Source of the DNA: Ornithinimicrobium pratense
Lineage (GTDB): Bacteria; Actinomycetota; Actinomycetes; Actinomycetales; Dermatophilaceae
Direction of reading: 5' to 3'
Assembly (NCBI RefSeq): GCF_008843165.1
Contig: NZ_CP044427.1
Location: 3,472,001-3,536,000, forward strand
DNA: 64,000 nt
Shown in pieces: positions 54,251 through 62,485 of the stretch (within the stretch, counting starts at the first letter, position 1; each line of letters starts with the position of its first letter). A program made the translations under genes and the position numbers. The notes below the pieces were generated by a model. That model saw only the letters and a program-made list of their open reading frames with translations. It had not been told where the DNA came from and searched no databases.

Positions 54251-57200
54251 GCGCGAGCACCGCCAGCGAGGAGCACGGCTCCAGCCGGGCCCTAGCCCGT
54301 TCCAGCGCGGTCATGGCCGGCGGCACCCTCGTCTCACGCGTCCTAGGCCTGGCCCGGATGGCCCTGCTGGCCCGGGCGCTCGACCCGCTCACCCCTGGCG
54401 CGAACATCTGGGAGACCGCCAACACCATCCCCAACGCGATCTTCCTGCTGCTGGCAGCGGGCGTGCTCAACGTGCTCCTGCTGCCCCAGCTCACCCGGGC
54501 CATGACGCGCGGCCGGGAAGGCCGGGAGTACTCCGACCGTCTGCTCACCCTCGCCGTGACCCTCCTCGTCGTGGGGACGCTCGTCTTCTGGCTGGCCACC
54601 CCCCTGGTCACCAAGCTCAACGCCCTCGCCTGGCCCTGGGGCTCGCCCCAGCTGAACCTGGCGATCCTGTTCGCCTACTTCTGCATCCCCCAGATGCTCT
54701 TCTACGGCCTGCACACCGTCCTGGGGCAGGTGCTCGCGGCGCACCACCGGTTCGCCGCCTACATGTGGAGCCCGGCCCTGGCCAACGTGGTGCAGATCCT
54801 GGGCATCCTGCTCTTCATCCGGCGCTACCCTGGCGCCGACCAGGTCCCGCTGGACACCTGGACCTTGCCCATGGTGGCCCTCCTCGGCGGCTCGGCCACC
54901 CTGGGGATCGTCGTGCAGGGGCTAGTGCTCTTCCCCGCCGTGCGCGCCACCGGTTTCCGGTGGCGCCCGCGGTGGGGCTTCCGCGGCGTCGGGCTGGGCA
55001 CCGCCGGGGTCATGGCGTTCTGGGCCTTCGCGGAGGTCGGGCTGTCCCAGGGTGGGATGCTCGCGGTCAACAACCTGCTCAACTGGGCGGTGGTCGACAC
55101 CCCGGGTGCGGCCGGTCGTAGCGCGTACTTCTACGCCTTCTCGATCTTCATGCTGCCGCACAGCCTGCTCGCGCTGTCGTTGCTGACCGCGCTCTACCCG
55201 GTGCTGTCCAAGGCAGCCGCGGCCGGCGACCTGCGGGGCATGGCCACCCGCACCGAGACGGGCCTGCGGATGCTGCTGACGGCGATGGTGCCGATCGCCG
55301 TGGGGATGATGCTGCTTGCTCCCCTGCTGGTTCGGGTGATCTACCCCCTCGCCAGCGGCGAAGCCCACCTGGCGATCGCGCGCGTCGTCCAGGCCTTCAC
55401 CATCGGGCTCATCGCCTACGGGGTGTACCTGCTGTGCAGCCGCGTCTTCTACTCCTTCGAGGACGCCCGCACGCCGTTCTTCTTCCAGGTGGCCCTGACC
55501 ACGACCCTGCTGCTGGCCACGGCGGTCGCGCTGACCCAGCCAGAGACCCGGGCAGCGGTGATGGCCGCGGCCGGGCAGGGCGTGGGGCAGATCATCGCGG
55601 CCGGGATCGGGCTCTATGCGGTGCGCCGCCGTCTGCCGGACCTCCAGCTCGCTCCGGCCGGCGCCACGCTGGGGCGGGCGCTGCTCGCCTCCGTCATCGC
55701 GCTGCTGCCGACGTGGGGGGTAGTGGCGGTGCTGGACCGGCCGGGGACCCTCGGTGCTGTGGTGGCCCTGGCCGTCGCCGGTGTCGTCTACCTGGCTGGG
55801 TATGGCGTGCTCGCCCTGGTGCTGGGGGTGGGGGAGATCCGCACCGTGGCCGCGCCGCTGCTGCGGCGGGTGCCCGGCCTGACCCGGTTCGCCCCCAGCT
55901 CCACCGAGCTGGAGGTCATGGTCGCCGAGGCGGGAGGACCGGTGCCGGGGGACCCCGCGCAGGACGAGCCGACGACCACCGGGGTGCACCCTGCGGGGCC
56001 GATGGGCCAGTTCGCACCCACCGCCACCAGCGCGGCCTCATCGTCCGCGGACGTGGGAGAGGGCACACTAGGTGGGCAGGACGCCCTCGACGGGGTGTCG
56101 CACGGCGGAGAGGACAGCACCATGGATCGGCTCGAGGTAGGCGCCCGGCTGGGCGACCGCTACGCCCTCGAGGAGCTGCTCGCCGAGCGTGAGGGAGGTG
56201 GGCTGCAGTACTGGTCGGCCCGCGATGTCACCCTCGACCGGCTTGTCGCCGTCACCGCGCTGCCCTCTTCCGGGGAAGATGCAGCCATCGCCGAGGCGGT
56301 GCTCGACGGCGCCCGACGGGTGGCCTCTGTCGATGACCCTCGCCTGGTCCGGGTCCTGGACGTCGGTGACGAGGACGGCATCTGCTGGGTGATCGAGGAG
56401 GGCCTGACCGAAGCCGAGTCCCTGGCCTCACTGATCGCCGAGCAGCCGCTCCCCGCGGAGGAGGTGCGCCGTCTGGTCGGCGAGGCTTCCGCCGGGCTGG
56501 AGTCCGCGCGGCGCCGCGGCCTGCACCACCTCTACCTCAACCCGCACTCGGTCCTGCGCACCACGGACGGCACGGTGAAGGTCTCGGGGGTGGGGGTCGC
56601 TTCGGCCCTGGAAGGGACCGACGACGTCACCGCCGACGAGGCGAGCATCATCGACACGGCTGACCTGGTCTCCCTGCTCTACACCGGCCTCACGGGTCGG
56701 TGGCCGGGCGAGGACCTGCCCGGTGTCCGCAGCGCCCGTCGCCTCGCCGATGACTCGCTCCCCGCGCCGTCGGAGCTGGTGGCCGGGGTACCCGGCGACC
56801 TGGACGCGCTGTGCCGGATGGTGCACGGGGCGGGCACCGACCTCAGCTCGGCTCCGCACACCCCGGGAGAGCTGGCACGCCAGCTCTCCCCCTGGTCCTC
56901 CGAGATGGTCCGGGGGCCCCGCCCCGGGGAGCTGACCGCACCGGCGGACGCCGGGGAACGGGGCGCGCCCGGTGCCACCGACGCGCTGGCCGGGGCGGCG
57001 GGAGCCTCGGCGGCGGCGACCGCCGCTCACCCGACCCGGGCCGAGGACTCCGACGCAGGCGACGAGACGACCGTGGTCCCGCGGACCTACTACCGCACCT
57101 CGCGCGCGACCGGCGCAGCTGACGACAGCGCGGAGATGGACGGTCTGTTCGCCTCTGGTGAGCGCGCGGCGCAGCAGCACGACGAACGTGAGCGGACGGC

Positions 57201-58029
57201 CCGCCCGCAGACGGTGCCCGTCGGCGCCGCCGCCGCCGGGGCCTCCATGGCCTCGGGTGGTCCCACCCGGGCGGGTGGCAGCTCGGGGGGCGCGGGCACC
57301 GACGACGGGGATGACGACTCCGGTGGCCTGGATGAGGCACGGGGCACGGGTCTGCAGACCGCGGCGGTCATCGGCGTGATCCTGGCCATCCTGGCAGCTG
57401 CCTTCCTCATGGGCTGGTTCCTCATCCGCGGCCTGGGCGGTGAGGACGAGGCCTCCGGCGGCGGCACTACCGTGACCGCATCCGAGGAGACCCAGGGTGG
57501 TGGCGACACCGACGCCGCCACGGCGACCGAGGACACCGGCGGGCAGACGGCACCGCCCGAGCCGGAGCCGACCGAGGATGCGCCTGCAGCTGCGCCCGAC
57601 GGGGCGGTCAGCATCTTGGGCATCACCTCCTTCGACCCCGAGGGCGACAACGACGAGCGCAACGACCTCACCCCGTTGGCCGTCGACGGCGACCCCGAGA
57701 CGGCGTGGCGCTCGCACACCTACCTCTCCCCCAACTGGGGCTCCCTGAAGAGCGGTGTGGGCCTGATCCTGGACCTGGGCGAAGGCGCGACGGTCACCGA
57801 GGTCGAGGTCGAGCTGGACGAGGCCGGCGTGGGCGCCAGCCTGTGGCTCGCCGAGGAGCCGACCCGCGAGGGTGCCATCGAGCTGGGCTCGGGCACCGAT
57901 CTGGAAGGCACCTGGACGGTGGCGCCGGAGGGCCCGGCGACCGGTCGGTATCTCATCCTGTGGTTCGACACCGCTGCGGCGACCGAGGCGGGCGAGGTCG
58001 TCGGCGTGCGCGAGATCGTGGTCCGCTGA
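54247..58029 (+). CDS. murJ: Lipid II flippase MurJ with pseudokinase and extracellular domains
   Basis: MurJ (MviN) flips lipid II across the membrane for peptidoglycan synthesis. Residues 1-550 of this 1260-residue protein hold the MATE/MOP-fold transporter (~14 helices): AGGTLVSRVLGLARMALLARAL, ETANTIPNAIFLLLAAGVLN and FYSFEDARTPF. From residue 626 comes a kinase-like domain. The usual catalytic Lys is replaced (VAVTALP), HRD reads HHLYLNPHS, and no DFG is present, so it is a pseudokinase as in M. tuberculosis MviN. After a long low-complexity spacer, one TM helix (~1039-1062) leads to an outer domain (1120-1260, SFDPEGDNDERNDLTP and DLGEGATVTEVEVELD) resembling a discoidin-like binding fold. 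GTG 54247 overlaps the upstream gene. Confidence 0.94.
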   Translation: MSASTASEEHGSSRALARSSAVMAGGTLVSRVLGLARMALLARALDPLTPGANIWETANTIPNAIFLLLAAGVLNVLLLPQLTRAMTRGREGREYSDRLLTLAVTLLVVGTLVFWLATPLVTKLNALAWPWGSPQLNLAILFAYFCIPQMLFYGLHTVLGQVLAAHHRFAAYMWSPALANVVQILGILLFIRRYPGADQVPLDTWTLPMVALLGGSATLGIVVQGLVLFPAVRATGFRWRPRWGFRGVGLGTAGVMAFWAFAEVGLSQGGMLAVNNLLNWAVVDTPGAAGRSAYFYAFSIFMLPHSLLALSLLTALYPVLSKAAAAGDLRGMATRTETGLRMLLTAMVPIAVGMMLLAPLLVRVIYPLASGEAHLAIARVVQAFTIGLIAYGVYLLCSRVFYSFEDARTPFFFQVALTTTLLLATAVALTQPETRAAVMAAAGQGVGQIIAAGIGLYAVRRRLPDLQLAPAGATLGRALLASVIALLPTWGVVAVLDRPGTLGAVVALAVAGVVYLAGYGVLALVLGVGEIRTVAAPLLRRVPGLTRFAPSSTELEVMVAEAGGPVPGDPAQDEPTTTGVHPAGPMGQFAPTATSAASSSADVGEGTLGGQDALDGVSHGGEDSTMDRLEVGARLGDRYALEELLAEREGGGLQYWSARDVTLDRLVAVTALPSSGEDAAIAEAVLDGARRVASVDDPRLVRVLDVGDEDGICWVIEEGLTEAESLASLIAEQPLPAEEVRRLVGEASAGLESARRRGLHHLYLNPHSVLRTTDGTVKVSGVGVASALEGTDDVTADEASIIDTADLVSLLYTGLTGRWPGEDLPGVRSARRLADDSLPAPSELVAGVPGDLDALCRMVHGAGTDLSSAPHTPGELARQLSPWSSEMVRGPRPGELTAPADAGERGAPGATDALAGAAGASAAATAAHPTRAEDSDAGDETTVVPRTYYRTSRATGAADDSAEMDGLFASGERAAQQHDERERTARPQTVPVGAAAAGASMASGGPTRAGGSSGGAGTDDGDDDSGGLDEARGTGLQTAAVIGVILAILAAAFLMGWFLIRGLGGEDEASGGGTTVTASEETQGGGDTDAATATEDTGGQTAPPEPEPTEDAPAAAPDGAVSILGITSFDPEGDNDERNDLTPLAVDGDPETAWRSHTYLSPNWGSLKSGVGLILDLGEGATVTEVEVELDEAGVGASLWLAEEPTREGAIELGSGTDLEGTWTVAPEGPATGRYLILWFDTAAATEAGEVVGVREIVVR

Positions 58030-58042
58030 CCTCGGTGACGGT

Positions 58043-58594
58043 GTGAGCACGGGCACTGAGCTGGCCGAGGTCGACGACCTCACCCTGCTGCGTCGGCACC
58101 AGGACGGCGACCGCGACGCCTTCGGTGAGCTCTTCCGTCGCCACCGGGACCGCATGTGGGCGGTGGCCCTGCGCACCGCGCGCGACCCGGAGGTGGCTGC
58201 GGACGCGGTGCAGGACGCCTTCCTTAACGCCTTTCGCCGAGCCGGGTCCTTCCGCGGGGACTCCCAGGTCACGACCTGGCTGCACCGGATCACGGTCAAC
58301 GCCTGCCTGGACCGGTTGCGTAGGCAGCGGCCGACCGCCAATCTGGACGACCACGACCCGGTCGAGCCCCGCGACGGCCACCACGCGGTGGAGGTGCGGC
58401 TGGACGTGCGGCAGGCGCTCGACCAGTTGCCGGAGGGGCAGCGGCTCGCGCTGGTTCTGGTCGACATGCACGGCATGAGTGTCGCCGAGGCGGCGCAGGT
58501 GCTCGAGGTCGCGGAGGGCACGGTGAAGTCCCGCTGCTCACGCGGCCGGGAGGCGATGGCCCGCCTGCTGCGTCACCGGGAGGATGAGCCATGA
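58043..58594 (+). CDS. sigM: ECF RNA polymerase sigma factor, SigM type
   Basis: The 183-residue protein has ECF sigma regions: region 2 reads DAFGELFRRHRDRMWAVALRTARDPEVAADAVQDAFLNAFRR, with the -10 binding face following, and region 4 (DVRQALDQLPEGQRLALVLVDMHGMSVAEAAQVLEVAEGTVKSRCSRGREAMARLL) has the -35-binding helix-turn-helix. In M. tuberculosis the gene after murJ is sigM (Rv3911). GTG 58043 lies 13 nt after the murJ stop, so the two are probably co-transcribed. The downstream membrane protein is its likely anti-sigma factor. No domain beyond the standard ECF is present. Confidence 0.93.
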   Translation: MSTGTELAEVDDLTLLRRHQDGDRDAFGELFRRHRDRMWAVALRTARDPEVAADAVQDAFLNAFRRAGSFRGDSQVTTWLHRITVNACLDRLRRQRPTANLDDHDPVEPRDGHHAVEVRLDVRQALDQLPEGQRLALVLVDMHGMSVAEAAQVLEVAEGTVKSRCSRGREAMARLLRHREDEP

Positions 58595-58738
58595 CGACTG
58601 CCAGCGTGAGCCACGCCACGTCCGGTGGCCGGGTCGCTGAGGGAACCGGCCCGGGCGGCCGGTCGTCGTACCCCTGTAGGCGCCACCCTGGCCGCCATCT
58701 GACAGCGTCACCGAGTTCTGGGAGGAGGACGATCTGTC

Positions 58739-59680
58739 GTGTCTGGAGCTGCTGACCGCGACCGCGACGAGGTCGATCCCACCGGGATCCGTGACCTGCT
58801 CGCAGGCCTGCCCGACCCCGGACCCATGCCGGAGGACCTCGTCCACCGCATCGAGGCCAGGCTGGAGGTGGAGCATGCTGCCCGAGATCATGAGGCGTCC
58901 CGCCGTCTGGGGCGCCACGCGGACCGCGTCGTCGACCTGACTGCCGAGCGGGGCCGTCGGCGCCCTGGCCGCACCCTGGCCTGGCTGGGGGCCGCGGCCG
59001 CCGGCCTGGTGGTGACCGCCACCGTCGTCCCACAGCTGGTGGGCGGTGCCGACGGCGGCGACAGCGGCACCGCTGCCTACTATCCGACGCGGGGGCAGGC
59101 CGACACCGACACCAGCGAGATGCACGACGACAGCGCCGGGGAGGACGCAGCCGGCGGCGGCGGGAACGACACAGCCGGCGCCGACGAGAGCGACGCCGAC
59201 GCGGAGCCGCGGTCCATGTCCTCCGTCGGTGACGAGGCAGCGGAGGCCCCGATCGCCGACGGCGAGACCGACGGCGGTGCGAGCCCGGCCGCCCCCGCGC
59301 AGCCGCTCGTCCCCCTGGACGGCACGCTCGTCCTACTCACCGACCTGGGCCTGGTCGAGCACGACACCCTGACCGAGACGCTGCTCCACGCCGTGGACGA
59401 GCACGAGGCAAGCTCGACCACCACCCCGCGCACGTCCGATCTGCTGAGCGAGGGGGAGGCGACATCGTGCTGGCGAGGGCTGGCTGCCACCCACTCCTTC
59501 GACCGCTACGTCGCCGCCCCGGCCCAGATCGTGCTCCCGGACGGTCAGCGGGAGGGCGACCCCGTGGTGGTCCTCCTCGGCGTGCGCGACGACGGCTCGG
59601 CCCGGTCCTGGATCATGCCGCAGGACTGCACCCGCAACCCGGACACGCTGCCCGTCCTGGAGGGTCAGCGCCACGGCTGA
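58739..59680 (+). CDS. Putative anti-sigma factor, single-pass membrane protein
   Basis: The 313-residue protein has a cytoplasmic N-terminus with DLLAGLPDPGPMPEDLVHRIEARL, the pattern of short helices seen in Rsm-type anti-sigma proteins, then a basic stretch and one TM helix (~80-103, LAWLGAAAAGLVVTATVVPQ). The extracytoplasmic part begins with an acidic low-complexity stretch of ~100 residues, ending in a small domain with LVLLTDLGLVEHDTLTETLL and SCWRGLAATHSFDR with two Cys. It is placed as M. tuberculosis Rv3912 (RsmA), next to sigM. The 144-bp gap from sigM holds no credible gene. GTG 58739 follows GGGAGGAGG at about the right distance. Direct proof of SigM binding is absent. Confidence 0.75.
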   Translation: MSGAADRDRDEVDPTGIRDLLAGLPDPGPMPEDLVHRIEARLEVEHAARDHEASRRLGRHADRVVDLTAERGRRRPGRTLAWLGAAAAGLVVTATVVPQLVGGADGGDSGTAAYYPTRGQADTDTSEMHDDSAGEDAAGGGGNDTAGADESDADAEPRSMSSVGDEAAEAPIADGETDGGASPAAPAQPLVPLDGTLVLLTDLGLVEHDTLTETLLHAVDEHEASSTTTPRTSDLLSEGEATSCWRGLAATHSFDRYVAAPAQIVLPDGQREGDPVVVLLGVRDDGSARSWIMPQDCTRNPDTLPVLEGQRHG

Positions 59681-59796
59681 GGCCTGCCCTGCCCGGCCGT
59701 TGCGGGCGGGGAACATCCCCGTTCTAGGATCTGTTGAGGAGACTACGCCCGCGATCCTCCCTGCGCCCGCCCCGCGGGCCGGTCAGAAAGGTGTCC

Positions 59797-60828
59797 ATGA
59801 GCATCATCGTGCCCCAGCCCTCCGCTCCGTCGACCGAGGGTGAGGTCCGAGATGTCGTCATCATCGGATCCGGCCCGGCCGGGTACACCGCCGCCGTCTA
59901 CACCGCCCGCGCCAACCTGCGCCCCCTCGTCTTCGAGGGGTCGGTGACCGCAGGTGGGGCCCTGATGAACACCACCGATGTGGAGAACTTCCCCGGCTTC
60001 CCCGACGGCATCATGGGCCCGGAGCTGATGATGAACATGCGCGAGCAGGCCGAGCGGTTCGGCGGGGAGATGATCCGCGACGATGTCGTTGAGATGGACC
60101 TGTCCGGCCCGGTGAAGACGGTCACCGACGGTTCCGGGGACGTCCACCGCGCCCGCAGCGTCATCCTGGCCATGGGCTCTGCCTACCGCGAGCTCGGCCT
60201 GCCGCGGGAGAAGGAGCTCTCTGGGCATGGTCTGTCCTGGTGCGCCACCTGCGACGGGGCCTTCTTCCGCGAGCAGGACATCCTCGTCGTCGGGGGCGGT
60301 GACTCCGCCATGGAGGAGGCAACCTTCTTGACCCGCTTCGCCCGCAGCGTCACCATCGTGCACCGACGCGAGGAGCTGCGCGCGAGCAAGATCATGGCCG
60401 AGCGGGCCCTGAACGACCCCAAGATCTCCTTCGCCTGGAACTCCGCCGTCACGGCGCTGCACGGTGAGCCCAAGCTGACCTCGGTGACCCTGACCGACAC
60501 CCGCACCGGCGAGGAGCGGCAGGTCCCCACCACCGGCGTCTTCGTCGCGATCGGCCACGACCCCCGCAACGAACTGGTCCGCGGGCAGGTCGCACTGGAC
60601 GACGAGGGCTACGTGCTCGTCCAGGGGCGGACCACAGCGACCGACGTGCCGGGGGTCTTCGCCTGCGGCGATCTCGTGGACCACATCTACCGCCAGGCGA
60701 TCACCGCCGCCGGCAGTGGGTGCTCAGCCGCGCTGGACGCCGAGCGATACCTCGCCGCCCAGGACGACGCCGGCCAACCCGACCCTGCGGCAGCGCAGAC
60801 GCCTGAGCCCGTCGGCGCGGACGCCTGA
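59797..60828 (+). CDS. trxB: Thioredoxin reductase
   Basis: This NADPH- and FAD-dependent enzyme reduces thioredoxin. The 343-residue protein has the FAD motif [16 protein letters not shown], the redox-active pair in [10 protein letters not shown], the NADPH motif [10 protein letters not shown] and the FAD-binding [24 protein letters not shown] 59797 follows AGAAAGG; the family opening is [13 protein letters not shown]. The last 30 residues extend past the usual end with Pro, Ala and Asp. It is followed by its partner thioredoxin, with 56 bp between, as in M. tuberculosis trxB2-trxC. Confidence 0.98.
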   Translation: MSIIVPQPSAPSTEGEVRDVVIIGSGPAGYTAAVYTARANLRPLVFEGSVTAGGALMNTTDVENFPGFPDGIMGPELMMNMREQAERFGGEMIRDDVVEMDLSGPVKTVTDGSGDVHRARSVILAMGSAYRELGLPREKELSGHGLSWCATCDGAFFREQDILVVGGGDSAMEEATFLTRFARSVTIVHRREELRASKIMAERALNDPKISFAWNSAVTALHGEPKLTSVTLTDTRTGEERQVPTTGVFVAIGHDPRNELVRGQVALDDEGYVLVQGRTTATDVPGVFACGDLVDHIYRQAITAAGSGCSAALDAERYLAAQDDAGQPDPAAAQTPEPVGADA

Positions 60829-60884
60829 CACCGCATACCTATACCAATCCAGCGAACCAGATCTAGTGCGAGAGTAGGAAACCC

Positions 60885-61208
60885 ATGGCTACCACCCCCA
60901 CCTCCGACACCACCTTCACCGAGGACGTCCTGCAGCACGACGGCCCCGTGCTCGTCGACTTCTGGGCCCCCTGGTGCGGCCCGTGCAAGATGATCGCCCC
61001 CGTGCTCGAAGAGCTCTCCGAGGAGTGGGGCGACAAGCTCAAGGTGGTCAAGCTCAACACCGACGAGAACCCGGAGACCACCCAGGCCTACGGCATCACC
61101 GGCATCCCGACGATGAACGTCTACCAGGGCGGTGAGGTCGTCAAGACGCTCGTCGGCGCCCTTCCGAAGAAGAAGCTGGCCCAGGAGCTGGAGCAGTTCA
61201 CCTCCTGA
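60885..61208 (+). CDS. trxA: Thioredoxin
   Basis: This small redox protein of the cytoplasm is reduced by the adjacent thioredoxin reductase. The 107-residue protein has the active site WCGPC in VLVDFWAPWCGPCKMIAPVLEEL, the cis-Pro region GIPTMNVYQGG, and a typical C-terminal helix (KKKLAQELEQF). Length is normal. A GTAGGAAA sequence precedes ATG 60885. It is followed by an inverted repeat (61242-61281) likely to end transcription. The opposite-strand parB gene ends 139 bp away. Confidence 0.98.
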   Translation: MATTPTSDTTFTEDVLQHDGPVLVDFWAPWCGPCKMIAPVLEELSEEWGDKLKVVKLNTDENPETTQAYGITGIPTMNVYQGGEVVKTLVGALPKKKLAQELEQFTS

Positions 61209-61241
61209 GGCGTCGATCCCCCCGGGGCTCAGCCCCGACCA

Positions 61242-61281
61242 GAACCGTCCACAAGGTTATCCACAACCCTGTGGACGGTTC
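61242..61281. terminator. Perfect 12-bp hairpin between trxA and parB
   Basis: GAACCGTCCACA at 61242-61253 pairs exactly with TGTGGACGGTTC at 61270-61281, and a T-rich stretch (TTCGTCTTTCT) follows on the plus strand. It is 34 bp after the trxA stop and about 67 bp after the parB stop on the opposite strand, so it may end transcription from both sides. The arm ends and the loop contain DnaA-box-like 9-mers. Confidence 0.75.
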
Positions 61282-61300
61282 TTCGTCTTTCTGTGGACAA
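61257..61300. promoter_or_regulatory. DnaA-box-like 9-mers between trxA and parB
   Basis: TTATCCACA at 61257-61265 is the classical DnaA box, and it is followed by A. TGTGGACAA at 61292-61300 is the reverse complement of TTGTCCACA. Two more copies of the core (TCCACA at 61248-61253 and TGTGGA at 61270-61275) lie in the hairpin arms. This is too few and too close to a terminator to be oriC. Confidence 0.4.
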
Positions 61301-61347
61301 CGCGCCCGAGGGGCCCTCGGCCTCCACCAGCCGGTGGGACCGGGGCC

Positions 61348-62484
61348 TCACTCCTGGTCGAGCATCCCCAGGATCCTCGCCAGGTCCTCCTGCCCAGCGA
61401 ACTCCACGGTGATGCGGCCCTTGCGCCGTCCCATCGCTACCTGGACGCGGGTCTCGAACCGGTCCGACAGCCGCTCGGCCACCTCCTGCAGCTCCGGGGA
61501 GGCGGCGGCGCGCCGGGCCGGGCGCCGGGCCTGTCCCGGGTCCTGGTCACCGACGAGCACGATCTCCTCCACGGAGCGCACCGATAACCCCTCGGCAACG
61601 ATCCGCTGCGCAAGCCGCTCCATGGCCGCTCCGTCCGGAAGCCCCAGGAGGGCGCGGGCATGTCCGGCGCTGAGCACCCCGGAAGCCACCCGCCGGGCCA
61701 CCATCGGGGGGAGCTTGAGGAGCCGGATGGTGTTGCTGATCTGTGGGCGAGAACGTCCGATCCGCGTGGCCAGCTCCTCGTGCGTGCAGCCGAAGTCCTC
61801 CAGCAGCTGCTGGTAGGCCGCCGCCTCCTCCAGGGGGTTCAGCTGGGCGCGGTGCAGGTTCTCCAGCAGCGCGTCCCGCAACATGTGCTCGTCCTCGGTC
61901 GCCCGGACGATGGCGGGGATGGTCTGCCTGCCGGCCGCCTTCGAAGCCCGCAGCCGACGCTCACCCATCACCAGTTCGAAGGGGGACTCACCGCCGGCGA
62001 CCTCATCCTCGCTCACGCGCCGCAGCACGACGGGCTGCAGCACCCCGAGCTCTTCGATGCTGCGCACGAGCTCGGCCAGTTCGTCCTCATCGAAGACCTC
62101 GCGCGGCTGGCGGGGGTTGGGACGAATGTCCTCGACCAGCACTTCCGCGAACGTCGCACCGGGCACCGGCGCCAAGCCGTCCAGGCTGCCGTCTCCACCG
62201 GGCAGGTCAGGGGCGGCCGGTTCAGGCGGGGCCGCTCGTCCGACACTCCCAAACCGCGCCGTTGAGTCATCGCTGTTTCCCGTGAAACCGGACGAAGTCT
62301 CCCTCGCGCCGTCACCGTTTCCCGTGAAACCGGACGATGCCTCCAGTGCGCCCTCGGTCAGTGCGGCAGCACCCCGATCCTCACCCCGAGGGAAGAAGAC
62401 ATCACGGGGACGGTCCTGGTCGGTAGGAGCCGAGGGGATGAGGGCGCCCAGTCCTTTACCCAGTCCGCGGCGACGCTCGTTCAT
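61348..62484 (-). CDS. parB: Chromosome partitioning protein ParB
   Basis: ParB binds parS sites, spreads along DNA as a CTP-dependent clamp and, with ParA, places chromosome origins. The 378-residue protein begins RRRGLGKGLGALIPSAP, the typical ParB opening. After a low-complexity spacer (with two SSGFTGN repeats) comes the CTPase part: VEDIRPNPRQPREVFDEDELAELV, PFELVMGERRLRASKAAG and ATEDEHMLRDALLENLHRAQLNPLEEA. The helix-turn-helix is TRIGRSRPQISNTIRLLKLP. The dimerisation region ends RITVEFAGQEDLARILGML. ATG 62484 lies one base after the parA stop. Its spacer-coding DNA has two near-parS sequences. Confidence 0.97.
   Translation of the reverse strand: MNERRRGLGKGLGALIPSAPTDQDRPRDVFFPRGEDRGAAALTEGALEASSGFTGNGDGARETSSGFTGNSDDSTARFGSVGRAAPPEPAAPDLPGGDGSLDGLAPVPGATFAEVLVEDIRPNPRQPREVFDEDELAELVRSIEELGVLQPVVLRRVSEDEVAGGESPFELVMGERRLRASKAAGRQTIPAIVRATEDEHMLRDALLENLHRAQLNPLEEAAAYQQLLEDFGCTHEELATRIGRSRPQISNTIRLLKLPPMVARRVASGVLSAGHARALLGLPDGAAMERLAQRIVAEGLSVRSVEEIVLVGDQDPGQARRPARRAAASPELQEVAERLSDRFETRVQVAMGRRKGRITVEFAGQEDLARILGMLDQE
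62274..62331. promoter_or_regulatory. Two degenerate parS-like 16-mers inside parB
   Basis: GTTTCCCGTGAAAC occurs at 62275-62288 and again at 62317-62330. It differs from the parS core GTTTCACGTGAAAC at one of 14 positions, and the two copies are 42 bp apart in identical form. They encode the repeated GFTGN of the ParB spacer. Weak ParB-binding sites or relics of former parS sites are both possible. Confidence 0.55.
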
Positions 62485-62485
62485 C

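Noticed and set aside
58590..58756. Short gene between sigM and the putative anti-sigma factor
   Set aside because: The frame beginning at ATG 58590 has poor codon use and no motif, and it runs into the start of the next gene. It is probably untranslated leader.
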